Shown here one piece after another: positions 1 through 8,095 of a stretch of 46,751 bases of DNA. The stretch comes from UBA8438 sp963934795 (GTDB lineage Bacteria > Acidobacteriota > Vicinamibacteria > Vicinamibacterales > UBA8438), in contig CAWWAF010000017.1 in the NCBI GenBank assembly GCA_963934795.1, positions 1-46,751 of the forward strand, given 5' to 3'. Below the pieces are notes generated by a model. The model saw only the letters and a program-made list of their open reading frames with translations, made no database searches and was not told the DNA's origin. The position numbers and the translations under genes were made by a program. The first letter of the stretch is position 1. The number at the start of each line of letters is the position of its first letter.

Positions 1-239
1 TCCATATCGGCCCCTCGGGCCGCGTGCAGCGCCTCCGTGGCGGCCCCTCTCGCCCGGGCCACCCGGTGTGGCGCCGACAATCTGGGGTCAATATCGGCCA
101 GAGCGCTGTCAAGCGACACCAGCGGTAGTTCCCTGGTGCGAGCCGCGCCCGCTGGGTCGCTCAGCCATCGGGCAATAGCGGCGCGCCCACGCCCATGCCA
201 CCACAACATGGCCAGGGCCACCCAATCATCAGTCGTCAT
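1..239 (-). CDS. dprA: Probable DNA-processing protein DprA, N-terminal part (cut by window edge)
   Basis: An open minus-strand frame begins with ATG at 239-237 and runs off the left edge, giving 79 codons. A good ribosome binding site, GGAGG, lies six bases before the ATG. The visible protein starts MTTDDWVALAML and is rich in Ala and Arg, with a helical look. Its order resembles the N-terminal helical part that precedes the Rossmann fold in DprA/Smf, the protein that loads RecA onto incoming single-stranded DNA during transformation. The diagnostic Rossmann motifs lie outside the window, so the name is tentative. The presence of a ComF-type gene at 4680 fits a competence theme but proves nothing. 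The reading frame and ribosome binding site make it a real gene. Confidence 0.45.
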   Translation of the reverse strand, partial: MTTDDWVALAMLWWHGRGRAAIARWLSDPAGAARTRELPLVSLDSALADIDPRLSAPHRVARARGAATEALHAARGADM

Positions 240-626
240 GCCACTCCTCCATTTCTCCATCGCCTGATCGACATGGATCCACGCCACAACCGGCCATCGG
301 TAGGGGCGTAGGGAGACGGAGCGGGTGATCGAAAAATGACAGCAGCACACCGCACCGCGAGGTGGGTGCGACGCTGGACACACGGGCGGGAGCCGGTAGC
401 GACGTTTCCGACAATGGCACCCGACCGCGGCCAACCCGCATCCGGTGTGCCCGACCTCCTGTGAGTATATATGCGTGCCGTGACCAGTCCGTGCAGCATC
501 GGGACCGCGCCGCGCGCCGCGCGCGTCCTACGCTCAGGCGGATGGTTCAGGGCAGGCGCCGGCGCCATACTGGCAGCCCTCTTGCATATCTCGGGAACGA
601 CTGGCTATAGTGACGCAGAGATATTT
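240..626. other. Intergenic region between divergent genes
   Basis: This 387-base stretch separates the dprA-like gene on the minus strand from the TPR gene on the plus strand. Apart from the promoter at 582-611 I see no convincing gene. Reading frames here are open only because of high GC and resemble no protein. A TATATA-containing patch near 465-475 stands out from the GC-rich surroundings but has no clear partner box. Confidence 0.5.
582..611 (+). promoter_or_regulatory. Sigma-70-type promoter for the TPR/lipoprotein pair
   Basis: The -35 box TTGCAT (582-587) and the -10 box TATAGT (606-611) are separated by 18 bases. Transcription would start near 618, leaving a leader of only about nine bases before the ATG at 627. 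There is no clear ribosome binding site, so initiation may need little or no leader. Confidence 0.6.
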
Positions 627-980
627 ATGAGTCGGTACACATTGGTCACGCTGGCGTTTCTGCTGTTCGGCCTGAGCGCCCACCCGCTCGCCGACGCGCA
701 ATCAGACGCGCAGGCCCAAGTGAAGTTCGGCAACGAAGTCGCCAGGCTGGGCCTCTGGAAGGAGGCGATCTACCGATTCCAGCGCGCGGTAGACGTCGAC
801 CCCACCTATGCACCCGCCTGGAACAACCTGGGTATCGGCTACGAGCACGAGGGTCGGATGGATGACGCGCGCGAGGCCTACGAAACCGCGCTCGATCTGG
901 ATCCGAGCAACCTCACGATTGAAACGAACTACGACCTCTTCCTGGAGGTGAGCGACCGTGTCACTGAAAATTCTCGGTAG
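627..980 (+). CDS. Secreted tetratricopeptide-repeat protein
   Basis: This 117-residue protein begins with a signal peptide (about residues 1-25, MSRYTLVTLAFLLFGLSAHP then a cleavage region ADAQS). The rest is about two TPR units, seen in the spacing of A-W-N-N-L-G-I-G-Y-E-H-E-G and A-R-E-A-Y-E-T-A-L-D-L-D-P. TPRs bind partner proteins; export puts this one in the periplasm. The ATG at 627 is preferred because it opens directly into the signal peptide and lies just after the promoter. An upstream in-frame start at 471 would add a residue stretch unlike any protein. The 3' end overlaps the next lipoprotein gene by 23 bases, so the two are co-translated and probably work together at the envelope. 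Confidence 0.8.
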   Translation: MSRYTLVTLAFLLFGLSAHPLADAQSDAQAQVKFGNEVARLGLWKEAIYRFQRAVDVDPTYAPAWNNLGIGYEHEGRMDDAREAYETALDLDPSNLTIETNYDLFLEVSDRVTENSR

Positions 981-1779
981 TCTCGCGTGTGTAGCGGTGA
1001 TGGTCGGGTGCAGCACCAACACCTACGAAATTCCGATCGAGACCGCGCTCACGCCGAAGCTGGACATCTCAAAATACCAGCGCGTGCTGATCGCCGGCTT
1101 TGTGTCGGGCGGCTCCGAGGACGTGGATGCCAATTTGGAAACCGCGCGTTTGCTGCGAAGCCAGCTTCGTCGTAGCTCTGAGCTTGAGGTCATCGATTCA
1201 GACGTGATGCCGCTTCTCGAGATTGCCGACGAACAGACCGACTCGTCCGCCCGCGACACCGCCCCGACCGTTCCGGACGGTTTCGCTGCCGCGCCCGGCG
1301 CCGCAGCGTCCGAGCCGGCCGAGGAGGACCCGCTCGGCGAGGACGACCAGATGTCGGAGGAGGAGCTCGAAGCCTACGAGACGATTTTCGCCAACGTCGG
1401 CTTCTGGCGGGATCTGGGCGAGGAGTATCAGAACCCGCTCATCGTCACCGGCACCGTGTATTTCTCACCACATCAGCGGTCAGGCATGGTGACGCGGGAG
1501 CGGGAAGTGTATGACTCGTTCGGACGGCGGCGGACCACGCCGGAACGCACCTATCGGGACCGCAGTGGATTCGTGTTGAGCCCCAAGTTCATCTTCATTG
1601 ATGGCGAGACCGGCGCCACCGTCTACAGCGAACGCCATCGCGAGGAAATCCTCTACGACGCGAGTCAGAACACACCAGCGCTCTCGTCCTACTTCGAATT
1701 GATGGACCGGCTCTTGCCCTCCGTGGTGGGCGCCTTCAGCAATCAGAGCATTCGGGGCACGCGGACCCTCCTACGCTAG
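958..1779 (+). CDS. Envelope lipoprotein of unknown function
   Basis: This 273-residue protein starts at GTG 958, with GGAGG nine bases upstream. It opens with a lipoprotein signal ending at the lipobox M-V-G-C (Cys18), so it is lipidated and membrane-anchored. The middle (about 95-135) is an acidic, Ala/Glu-rich low-complexity linker. The flanking parts look like an alpha/beta fold: K-Y-Q-R-V-L-I-A-G-F near residue 40 and F-I-F-I-D-G-E-T-G near 205. The pattern recalls CsgG/FlgO-type lipoproteins, but I cannot assign a family. It overlaps the secreted TPR gene and probably shares its promoter at 582-611. A role in envelope assembly is inference. Confidence 0.75.
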   Translation: MSLKILGSLACVAVMVGCSTNTYEIPIETALTPKLDISKYQRVLIAGFVSGGSEDVDANLETARLLRSQLRRSSELEVIDSDVMPLLEIADEQTDSSARDTAPTVPDGFAAAPGAAASEPAEEDPLGEDDQMSEEELEAYETIFANVGFWRDLGEEYQNPLIVTGTVYFSPHQRSGMVTREREVYDSFGRRRTTPERTYRDRSGFVLSPKFIFIDGETGATVYSERHREEILYDASQNTPALSSYFELMDRLLPSVVGAFSNQSIRGTRTLLR

Positions 1780-1793
1780 ACGGTGTTCCTCCC

Positions 1794-1823
1794 TTTACAG
1801 ATATCACCGCGTGCGAGTACGCT
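1794..1823 (+). promoter_or_regulatory. Candidate promoter for rplU-rpmA
   Basis: TTTACA (1794-1799) and TACGCT (1818-1823) are spaced by 18 bases. This would give a leader of about 70 bases before the rplU start. The -35 box is good and the -10 box weak. No other box pair is visible in the gap. Confidence 0.35.
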
Positions 1824-1900
1824 AAAGGGCTCGTGTGCGTACAACCGCAGACGTCGAAAGCGGGGTGCCCGTATCCGCCCCTCACGGAAGGAATAGATTC

Positions 1901-2215
1901 GTGTTCGCGATTATTCAAGCAGCCGGCCACCAGTTCAGGGTGGAACCGGGAGCACATATCGACGTGGATAGGCTGGGTGCCGATACCGGCGCCGAGGTGA
2001 CGTTCGACCAGGTTCTACTGGTAAGCCGCGACGACGGTTCGGTTGTCGCCGGCAGTCCGGCAATCACTGGCGCGCGCGTCGTTGGGGTGGTGGACGCCCA
2101 CCACCGGGGACCAAAGGTTCGGGTGTTCAAGTTCAAGCGCCGTAAGGGCATGCGACGAACGATGGGCCACCGGACCGACTTGACGCGGGTGCGGATCACC
2201 GACATCGCGACCTGA
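1901..2215 (+). CDS. rplU: 50S ribosomal protein L21 (bL21)
   Basis: This 104-residue protein matches bL21 from end to end. It opens FAIIQAAGHQFRVEPG, has the conserved core V-R-V-F-K-F-K-R-R-K-G near residue 75, and ends in the T-R-V-R-I-T-D-I tail. bL21 binds 23S rRNA in the large subunit. The start is the GTG at 1901, preceded by GGAAGGAA; an upstream in-frame start at 1835 would add residues absent from the family and make the protein too long. rpmA follows after seven bases, the usual rplU-rpmA order, with obgE next, so the block ties ribosomal protein supply to 50S maturation. Confidence 0.97.
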   Translation: MFAIIQAAGHQFRVEPGAHIDVDRLGADTGAEVTFDQVLLVSRDDGSVVAGSPAITGARVVGVVDAHHRGPKVRVFKFKRRKGMRRTMGHRTDLTRVRITDIAT

Positions 2216-2222
2216 GGCGGTC

Positions 2223-2483
2223 ATGGCACATAAAAAAGGACAAGGCAGTTCGCGCAATGGGCGCGACAGTAACGCGCAGCGCCTCGGCGTAAAGCGTTTC
2301 GACGGAAATCTGGTCACGGGTGGGTCAATCCTCGTCCGACAACGCGGCTCCGTGTTCCGGCCGGGGCTCAATGTCGGACATGGCAAAGACGACACCTTGT
2401 TCGCCAAGATTGGCGGCCGCGTACGGTTCGAGGACCATGGGGCGCGCGGTCGGGTCATCAGTGTGCTGCCACTCGAGAGCTGA
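2223..2483 (+). CDS. rpmA: 50S ribosomal protein L27 (bL27)
   Basis: This is an 86-residue bL27. The N-terminus MAHKKGQGSSRNGRDS is the conserved tail that reaches toward the peptidyl-transferase centre. It begins directly with A-H-K-K-G and has no cleavable N-terminal extension of the Firmicutes type. The core contains G-V-K-R-F-D-G and the G-S-I-L-V-R-Q-R-G motif, and the length is normal. It is co-transcribed with rplU just upstream; obgE follows after a 116-base gap. Confidence 0.97.
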   Translation: MAHKKGQGSSRNGRDSNAQRLGVKRFDGNLVTGGSILVRQRGSVFRPGLNVGHGKDDTLFAKIGGRVRFEDHGARGRVISVLPLES

Positions 2484-2533
2484 CACCCAGACCCGGCAGC
2501 CACCCGCATAACCGTGCAGCGCCGGCACCCGGC

Positions 2534-2566
2534 GTCCCCGCTCACTGGAGAGGGGGCTCCGGGGAC
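2534..2566 (+). terminator. Candidate hairpin between rpmA and obgE
   Basis: GTCCCCG (2534-2540) pairs perfectly with CGGGGAC (2560-2566) across a 19-base loop. There is no T-run after it. It could be a weak attenuator or processing site inside the rplU-rpmA-obgE block. Confidence 0.3.
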
Positions 2567-2599
2567 ACGGCGCTCCGCATCTTTCCCTGACAACCAAGC

Positions 2600-3718
2600 A
2601 TGTTCGTCGACGAAGTCGACATCCACGTAACCTCCGGCGATGGCGGGCGTGGCTGTCTCAGCTTTCATCGGGAGAAGTCTGCCCCGCGCGGGGGGCCCGA
2701 TGGGGGCGACGGCGGCGCCGGTGGCTCGATCGTGCTCGTCGCCACCCCACACGTCAACACCCTGATTGCGTTTCGCTTCAGCCGGTTCTACAAGGCCACC
2801 GGAGGTTCCCACGGGCAAGGCTCGAACCGTACTGGTAAGAGCGGGAAGAATCTCACGCTCGCGGTGCCCGTCGGAACGGTCGTGTACGAGGAGGTGGACG
2901 ACGGACGGGTCCAGTTCGCTGACCTGCGAGAAGCCGGGCAGCGTGTCGTCGTAGCTCGGGGGGGTGACGGCGGCAAAGGGAATCAACACTTCGCCACCCC
3001 CACCAATCAGGCCCCTCGCCGGGCAGGCAAAGGCTATCCCGGCGAGACCCGTCTCCTTCACCTCAGACTGAAGCTGCTCGCCGACGTGGGACTGGTGGGC
3101 TTTCCGAACGTCGGCAAGTCAACGCTGATCGCAAGAATCTCCGCCGCACGGCCCAAAATAGCGAACTACGCGTTCACAACGCTCAGTCCCAACCTGGGCG
3201 TCGTGAGCATGAGCGGCGATCGGAGCTTTGTCGTTGCCGACGTCCCCGGATTGATCGAGGGCGCCCACGAGGGCCATGGCCTTGGCGACCGGTTCCTCGG
3301 ACACCTGGAACGCACGCGCGTCCTGGTGCATCTGGTAGACGTCTCATCGAGCACGGGCCGTGACCCGATCGAGGACTTCACCGTAATTCGCCGGGAACTG
3401 GACCTGTTTCGTGACAGTGCGGTCGAGACGGAGGTGGCACCACTCGCCACCAAACATCAGATCGTCGCCGCGAACAAGATCGATGCGATCGACGACCCGA
3501 CTCGCCTCGACCGCCTGCGGCAGCACACGGCCAAGTTGGGCCTGACATGCTTCGAGATTTCGGCGGTGACCGGAAAGGGCGTGGGACCGTTGTTGGAGGC
3601 GGTGTGGGCCGCCTACCAAGCCGCCAAGCCCATCGAGGCAGATTCACATGGGAACGCGGCGGGGAACACCGAGGGGGACGCGGACGCGGACGATGACCGA
3701 CCGCTATGGCCAGCATGA
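2600..3718 (+). CDS. obgE: GTPase Obg (ribosome assembly)
   Basis: This 372-residue protein has the two hallmark domains of Obg/CgtA. Residues 1-158 are the glycine-rich Obg fold (G-G-P-D-G-G-D-G-G-A-G-G at 31-42). Residues 160-340 are the G domain, with G1 GFPNVGKST (167-175), G3 DVPG (214-217), G4 N-K-I-D and G5 S-A-V-T-G-K-G. The tail is acidic (D-A-D-A-D-D-D), as often in Obg. Obg is a GTP-dependent factor for late 50S assembly and stress signalling. Placement after rplU-rpmA is the classic arrangement. The 3' end overlaps nadD by 13 bases, so the genes are translationally linked. Confidence 0.96.
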   Translation: MFVDEVDIHVTSGDGGRGCLSFHREKSAPRGGPDGGDGGAGGSIVLVATPHVNTLIAFRFSRFYKATGGSHGQGSNRTGKSGKNLTLAVPVGTVVYEEVDDGRVQFADLREAGQRVVVARGGDGGKGNQHFATPTNQAPRRAGKGYPGETRLLHLRLKLLADVGLVGFPNVGKSTLIARISAARPKIANYAFTTLSPNLGVVSMSGDRSFVVADVPGLIEGAHEGHGLGDRFLGHLERTRVLVHLVDVSSSTGRDPIEDFTVIRRELDLFRDSAVETEVAPLATKHQIVAANKIDAIDDPTRLDRLRQHTAKLGLTCFEISAVTGKGVGPLLEAVWAAYQAAKPIEADSHGNAAGNTEGDADADDDRPLWPA

Positions 3719-4392
3719 CCACGGCACGCACCGGCGTCCTCGGCGGCCGGTTCGACCCAATTCACTACGGACACCTCGAGACCGCGGCGGTCGCGCGGCT
3801 CGCCCTGGGGTTGCGACAGGTCCTGCTGGTGCCCTCAGGGCTCTCGCCACATCGGGCGTCAGACGCTCGAGCCCTCGACGCCGACCGACTCGCCATGGTC
3901 ACGCTGGCTGCGCAGGGTCTCCCGCACCTCGCGCCCTCCGATCTGGAGCTCGGCATCGATGCCCCTTCGTACACGGCGCTCACGCTGGCGCGTCTGCACG
4001 ATCGCGGGTACGACCGTACGCAGTTATTCTTTATCGTTGGAGCAGACGCATTCGCGGAAATCGCAACGTGGTATGACTATCCCGCCGTGCTTGAAGCCGC
4101 CCATTTCATTGTGGTCTCGCGCCCGGGTTCTAGCGTCGAAGGACTTGCGGACCAGCTTCCAGCGCTGCGCGACCGGATGCGGGCGATCGCGGGTGACGGC
4201 GTACCTCCTGACAGCGAGACCGAGCCACGCATCTGGTTGCTGGACACCGTGACTCCCAGCGTCTCTTCTACTCAGGTGCGAGCATTGCTCTCCCGCCACC
4301 AACCGGTCACCGGCCTGGTGCCGCCGGCCGTGGCCGCATATATCGCCCACCACCACCTGTACGATGGCCCGGCAATGAGCTTGCATGACTAA
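3706..4392 (+). CDS. nadD: Nicotinate-nucleotide adenylyltransferase
   Basis: NadD joins ATP and nicotinate mononucleotide to form deamido-NAD in NAD synthesis. The 228-residue protein has the nucleotidyltransferase signature GGRFDPIHYGH (residues 13-23, the G-x-F-x-P-x-H-x-G-H family motif) and the C-terminal V-S-S-T-Q-V-R motif (I-S-S-T-x-x-R in homologues). The F-I-V-G-A-D-A-F segment is also typical. The ATG at 3706 overlaps the end of obgE; a second in-frame ATG at 3715 is equally possible. The 3' end overlaps rsfS by eight bases, a conserved nadD-rsfS pairing. Confidence 0.94.
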   Translation: MASMTTARTGVLGGRFDPIHYGHLETAAVARLALGLRQVLLVPSGLSPHRASDARALDADRLAMVTLAAQGLPHLAPSDLELGIDAPSYTALTLARLHDRGYDRTQLFFIVGADAFAEIATWYDYPAVLEAAHFIVVSRPGSSVEGLADQLPALRDRMRAIAGDGVPPDSETEPRIWLLDTVTPSVSSTQVRALLSRHQPVTGLVPPAVAAYIAHHHLYDGPAMSLHD

Positions 4393-4756
4393 TACGCAGA
4401 CCACCCCTTCGGAGCCGTCGCCTCAGTTCCCGGAGTCGATCGAGCAGATCGTCGACGCGGCCCGTGACAAGAAGGCGGAGAACGTGGTCGTACTTGACCT
4501 TCGGCCCGCGAACGCGTTCACGGACCATTTCGTGATTTGCTCCGGTCGAAGCCGCCGGCAAGTCACCTCAATTTCGGAGAGTATCGAAGCGCGTCTCAAG
4601 CAGATCGGCCGTCGACCGGCGCATATCGAAGGCGTCGGAACAAACTGGGTGCTGATCGACTGTTTCGACTGCCTCATTCATGTCTTCACGCGCGAAGCCC
4701 GAGATTTCTACGCGCTCGAACGGCTTTGGGGCAGCGCTGAGCGGGTGGAGATCTAG
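4385..4756 (+). CDS. rsfS: Ribosomal silencing factor RsfS
   Basis: This 123-residue protein is RsfS/Iojap, which binds L14 on the 50S subunit and blocks subunit joining when nutrients are low. Recognisable parts are A-E-N-V-V-V-L-D-L-R near residue 32, the T-D-H-F-V-I-C-S-G core and the W-V-L-I-D-C-F-D-C-L-I-H-V-F segment near the end (usually D-Y-G-D-V-V-V-H-V-F). The ATG overlaps the nadD stop by eight bases. Length is normal for the family. Confidence 0.95.
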   Translation: MTNTQTTPSEPSPQFPESIEQIVDAARDKKAENVVVLDLRPANAFTDHFVICSGRSRRQVTSISESIEARLKQIGRRPAHIEGVGTNWVLIDCFDCLIHVFTREARDFYALERLWGSAERVEI

Positions 4757-5519
4757 AGGCACACGAACACCGACGGCGCGCTCGGCCATTGATGCCCTCC
4801 TAACGGTGCTGCTGGCTCCATGCTGCGCCGTCTGCGCCTCGGTCCTGGAGACGCCGACCCAAGGCCCGATTTGCACCTCATGCTGGCGGACCGTACCGCG
4901 GTTGACACCCCCGCTCTGCGAGCGATGCGGTGACCCGCTTCCGCCGGGGCATCTGGCCACAGTCCGCGAGGCGTGCCCTCACTGTTGGAATCTCCACTCG
5001 GCGATCACGCGTTCACGCGCCGTTGGTCCCTACGAGGGCCCCCTCAGACAGATCATCCATCTCCTGAAGTACGACCGACGGCACACCCTCGCGGTCACAC
5101 TCGGCGCGTTGATGCGTCAGGCTGGCACCACGGTCCTCGGTGACGCAGACTGTGTGGTACCGGTACCACTCCACGCACAACGTCGCAGACTCCGCGGCTT
5201 CAATCAGGCGGCCGAACTCGCCGCCCAGCTAGAGCGGCCGGTGGTACACGCGTTGCGCCGTATCGTCGCTACCCGCCCGCAGGCGGAACTGCCCGCCGCC
5301 AGCCGATACCGCAACGTCGCGAGGGCCTTCGCACCGGCGCGGGCCATCGGATGGCGCCCCGCCGTATCTCAAATACGCGGCGCGTGTGTCGTGATCGTGG
5401 ATGACGTCGTTACGACCGGTGCGACGGTGGAGGCCTGCGCGAGTGTGCTCAGGTCCTTGGCCGCGCGTGAGGTCAGAGTCCTTGCGCTGGCGAGAGTCGG
5501 GCGCTCACGATCGCCATGA
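4680..5519 (+). CDS. comF: ComF-family phosphoribosyltransferase-like protein
   Basis: The protein (up to 279 residues) has the ComF layout. An N-terminal zinc-binding part carries cysteine pairs C-A-V-C, C-T-S-C, C-E-R-C and C-P-H-C (about residues 49-100). A type I phosphoribosyltransferase fold follows, with the PRPP loop V-V-I-V-D-D-V-V-T-T-G-A-T near residue 240. ComF proteins take part in DNA uptake in competent bacteria; others are poorly understood. The first ATG, 4680, overlaps rsfS by 77 bases, which is unusually long. The homologous region begins near residue 36, so a non-ATG start around 4737-4790 is possible. The 3' end overlaps the convergent tmk gene by 47 bases. Confidence 0.85.
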   Translation: MSSRAKPEISTRSNGFGAALSGWRSRGTRTPTARSAIDALLTVLLAPCCAVCASVLETPTQGPICTSCWRTVPRLTPPLCERCGDPLPPGHLATVREACPHCWNLHSAITRSRAVGPYEGPLRQIIHLLKYDRRHTLAVTLGALMRQAGTTVLGDADCVVPVPLHAQRRRLRGFNQAAELAAQLERPVVHALRRIVATRPQAELPAASRYRNVARAFAPARAIGWRPAVSQIRGACVVIVDDVVTTGATVEACASVLRSLAAREVRVLALARVGRSRSP

Positions 5520-6066
5520 TTTCCGCCGTGACCGCGTCTTTCCCTTGATCGCCGTTCACGCAGACCCAATCAGCCTGCTCTGCCTGGCGGGTGTAGCTCT
5601 CTCGAACGCGTCCCAGCAGCGCCAGGTCCCGCTCGTAGCGATCACGTCCGGAAGCCTTGCGCGTGGCCGCGAGCTCCGGGTCGATGTCGAGCAGAATCGT
5701 CAGCTCAGGGACGGGTAGGTAGCGTTGCATATCTGCGAGCCACGCTGGATCCAACCCTTGAGCCTCTCCGTAGGCAATACTCGACGCCACGTAGCGATCG
5801 GAGACGACCGTCAAGCCACCAGCCAACCAGCGTTCGAGGTCCGCTTTGCGCTCATACCGATTGGCGACGTAGAGCAATTGCATCGCCTCGGGGCCGTACT
5901 CGCGCTCGCCCTGCAGCGCCCGCGCGATCTCCTCGCCAATAGAGGTGCCGTAGTCGGGAAAGGAGACCAGACGTGCCCGCGAGCCTCCTTCTCGAATCTG
6001 ATCCCGCAGCCGCTCCGCCTGCGTCGCCTTCCCACTCTGATCGAGCCCTTCAATCGCTATCAACAT
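5473..6066 (-). CDS. tmk: Thymidylate kinase
   Basis: This 197-residue P-loop kinase phosphorylates dTMP to dTDP. It opens MLIAIEGLDQSGKATQAERL, which gives the P-loop G-L-D-Q-S-G-K-A-T. The D-R-Y motif (V-V-S-D-R-Y-V-A-S-S-I-A-Y-G) and a LID-like R-D-R-Y-E-R-D segment follow. The residue after the P-loop lysine is Ala, not the usual Ser or Thr. It lies 27 bases after lysA on the same strand, so the two share a transcript. Its 3' end overlaps comF tail to tail. Confidence 0.92.
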   Translation of the reverse strand: MLIAIEGLDQSGKATQAERLRDQIREGGSRARLVSFPDYGTSIGEEIARALQGEREYGPEAMQLLYVANRYERKADLERWLAGGLTVVSDRYVASSIAYGEAQGLDPAWLADMQRYLPVPELTILLDIDPELAATRKASGRDRYERDLALLGRVRESYTRQAEQADWVCVNGDQGKDAVTAEIMAIVSARLSPAQGL

Positions 6067-6093
6067 ATGTGACCTAGTCGCATAACCCCGAGG

Positions 6094-7338
6094 CTACTCC
6101 TCCTCGCAGACGAGTTGTTCGTCGATGGTCTGACGCCGCCGCACCAGACGCCAGGCACCATCGTCCACCATGACTTCGGCGGGTAGTGCGTGACGATTGT
6201 AGTTCGACGACATGGCAGACCCGTAGGCCCCGGCGTCCAGCACCGCCACCACCGTGCCGACCGTGGGCTCCGGCAACGACCGATCGACCCCGAACACATC
6301 CGCCGTTTCGCAGATGGGCCCCACCACGTCGCACGTCACGGGCACGCCGGCGCGCCCGGTCACCGCTTCAATGCGGTGATAGGCGCCATAGAGCGCCGGC
6401 CGCAACAATTCGCTCATCCCGGCATCCAGCACCACGAACCGGGTGCCATTGCCGCGTGGCTTCACGTCGACAACCGAGGCCAACAGCGCGCCGGCCGGTC
6501 CGACCACCGCCCTCCCGGGTTCGACGATCAACGTCAATCCAGAAGGTCTGACGACATCGACCAACGCGGCCGTATACATAGTGGCTGAGGGCACCGTCTC
6601 ACCCTCATACGCGATGCCGAGGCCACCGCCCAGATCCAGATGCTCCACCGACACGCCATCGTCACGCAGCTCACGAGCGAGCCCCATCACCGCCGCTGCC
6701 GCCCGGCGGAGCGGTGCCAACCCCAACATCTGTGAACCGATGTGGACATGCAACCCGACAAATCTGAGCCCAGGCCGCGCGCTGGCGTCTCGCACGATCG
6801 CACGCGCCTCGGTGATCGGCACGCCGAACTTGTGGGTGCCGAGTCCGGTGGAAATATGCGGATGACTCTCGGACGCGATATCCGGGTTGACCCGCAGCGC
6901 CACCTGCGCCACGGTGCCACGGGCGCAGGCGGCCGCGGCGATCCGTTCCAGCTCTCCCGCTGACTCCGCGTTGATGGTCTTCACCCCAAGCGCCACCGCC
7001 TGGTCGATTTCCATCGGGGTCTTTCCAACCCCGGTGAAGACGATGTCTCCGGGGCCGTACCCGGCCCGCAGCGCCACCTCGATTTCCGCACCCGAATTGG
7101 CGTCGACCAGGCCGCCGGCCGCGCGCACGACCCGTACGACCGCCAAGTTGGAGTTCGCCTTGAGCGCGTAGTGCAGCGCGTGTGGATACTCCCCGAAACC
7201 AGACCGCAGCGCCGCGATCCGTTCCCGGAGCGTCGCGGCGCTGTACACGTAGGTCGGCGTCCCAACGGAGGCGGCGATGGCCGCAAGTGTGACACCGTCG
7301 CAGGTGAGTTCGTCCCCGGTCGGTCGGAAGGCGCTCAT
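6094..7338 (-). CDS. lysA: Diaminopimelate decarboxylase
   Basis: LysA removes CO2 from meso-diaminopimelate to give lysine, the last step of the pathway. The 414-residue protein is a fold-III PLP enzyme. Lys60 in H-Y-A-L-K-A-N-S-N is the PLP lysine. H-I-G-S-Q near residue 210, the glycine loop D-L-G-G-G-L-G-I and the substrate/PLP motif C-E-T-A-D-V-F near 350 are all present. The start is the ATG at 7338-7336. The frame stays open for more than 1.3 kb further upstream, but that part lies antisense to the sigma-factor gene and is not coding. A TACAAT box at 7353-7348, nine bases before the ATG, suggests a nearly leaderless mRNA. tmk follows. Confidence 0.96.
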   Translation of the reverse strand: MSAFRPTGDELTCDGVTLAAIAASVGTPTYVYSAATLRERIAALRSGFGEYPHALHYALKANSNLAVVRVVRAAGGLVDANSGAEIEVALRAGYGPGDIVFTGVGKTPMEIDQAVALGVKTINAESAGELERIAAAACARGTVAQVALRVNPDIASESHPHISTGLGTHKFGVPITEARAIVRDASARPGLRFVGLHVHIGSQMLGLAPLRRAAAAVMGLARELRDDGVSVEHLDLGGGLGIAYEGETVPSATMYTAALVDVVRPSGLTLIVEPGRAVVGPAGALLASVVDVKPRGNGTRFVVLDAGMSELLRPALYGAYHRIEAVTGRAGVPVTCDVVGPICETADVFGVDRSLPEPTVGTVVAVLDAGAYGSAMSSNYNRHALPAEVMVDDGAWRLVRRRQTIDEQLVCEEE

Positions 7339-7347
7339 AGGCCCGGC

Positions 7348-7353
7348 ATTGTA
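7348..7353 (-). promoter_or_regulatory. Candidate -10 box just before lysA
   Basis: TACAAT reads on the minus strand at 7353-7348, with only nine bases between it and the lysA ATG. Transcription would start at or within a few bases of the start codon. No Shine-Dalgarno sequence precedes the ATG and no good -35 box is visible. Confidence 0.4.
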
Positions 7354-7416
7354 CGGCACCTGTCGCGTGGCCGGGGTCGCGAAGACCAGCGTGAGCGCTC
7401 CAAGGGCCGACACGAA

Positions 7417-7445
7417 TTGACACACCGCCGCGTGATTGCTATCCT
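7417..7445 (+). promoter_or_regulatory. Sigma-70-type promoter for the sigma-factor gene
   Basis: A consensus -35 box TTGACA (7417-7422) lies 17 bases from TATCCT (7440-7445). Transcription would start near 7452, about 28 bases before the ATG at 7480. This is one of the best promoter matches in the window. Confidence 0.65.
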
Positions 7446-7479
7446 TCGCCGGCCTTGCTGTCCGGACTGCCGCAACCCC

Positions 7480-8082
7480 ATGCTCGCCAGTTCCGCACCT
7501 CAACACCCTGACGAGATCGAGCAGCTGATCGACGGCTGCTTGCAAGGGGACCAGCAGGCGTGGAACCTCATCGTCCAGCGATATTGGCGCAGAGTTTTCA
7601 ACGTCGCCTACAAGTTCGTCGGCCGGCACGACATGGCGGAGGATCTGACCCAGGACATATTCCTGAAGATCTTCAAGGCGCTCGGCACCTTCGACCGCCG
7701 GGCCAATTTTCAGACCTGGCTGATCAGTGTCAGCCGCAACCTCTGCATCGATCACTACCGGAGCGTTCGCAAGGAACGCGAGATGGTCGACCGCAGTGTC
7801 GATTCCACTGAGGTGTCGGCGGCCAGCGGTGAGCCTGATGCGCTGGTGACCCTCGAGCGCGGCGACCGCCGGGCCCGTCTCCATGACGCGTTGGCCCAAC
7901 TGCCGGATACGCTGCGGATGGCGGTCACGTTGCACGACATTCAGGAGCTGACGTATCAGGAGATCGCGGACAAGCTGGCCTTGCCAGAGGGCACGGTGAA
8001 GTCCCGAATCCACCGGGGCCGCAAGGAACTCGCGCGCCAGACTCGGCTCATCATGCCCGACGGCGGAGCGACACGTGGCTAG
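7480..8082 (+). CDS. ECF-type RNA polymerase sigma factor
   Basis: This 200-residue protein has only sigma regions 2 and 4, as in the ECF group. Region 2 (about 25-95) contains F-V-G-R-H-D-M-A-E-D-L-T-Q-D-I-F-L-K and the F-Q-T-W-L-I-S-V-S-R-N segment. Region 4 (about 130-185) has L-P-D-T-L-R-M-A-V-T-L-H-D and the helix-turn-helix Y-Q-E-I-A-D-K-L with G-T-V-K-S-R-I-H-R-G-R. The ATG at 7480 sits 28 bases after the predicted start of transcription; the frame is open further upstream but that part overlaps the promoter. No anti-sigma gene is adjacent. A STAS gene follows after 207 bases, so control might involve a partner-switch route, which is inference. Confidence 0.92.
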   Translation: MLASSAPQHPDEIEQLIDGCLQGDQQAWNLIVQRYWRRVFNVAYKFVGRHDMAEDLTQDIFLKIFKALGTFDRRANFQTWLISVSRNLCIDHYRSVRKEREMVDRSVDSTEVSAASGEPDALVTLERGDRRARLHDALAQLPDTLRMAVTLHDIQELTYQEIADKLALPEGTVKSRIHRGRKELARQTRLIMPDGGATRG

Positions 8083-8095
8083 CCGCTCGTGGTGC

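Noticed and set aside
236..275. Short minus-strand frame whose TGA overlaps the dprA-like ATG
   Set aside because: It is only open by chance in GC-rich DNA, and the ribosome site fits the dprA-like gene.
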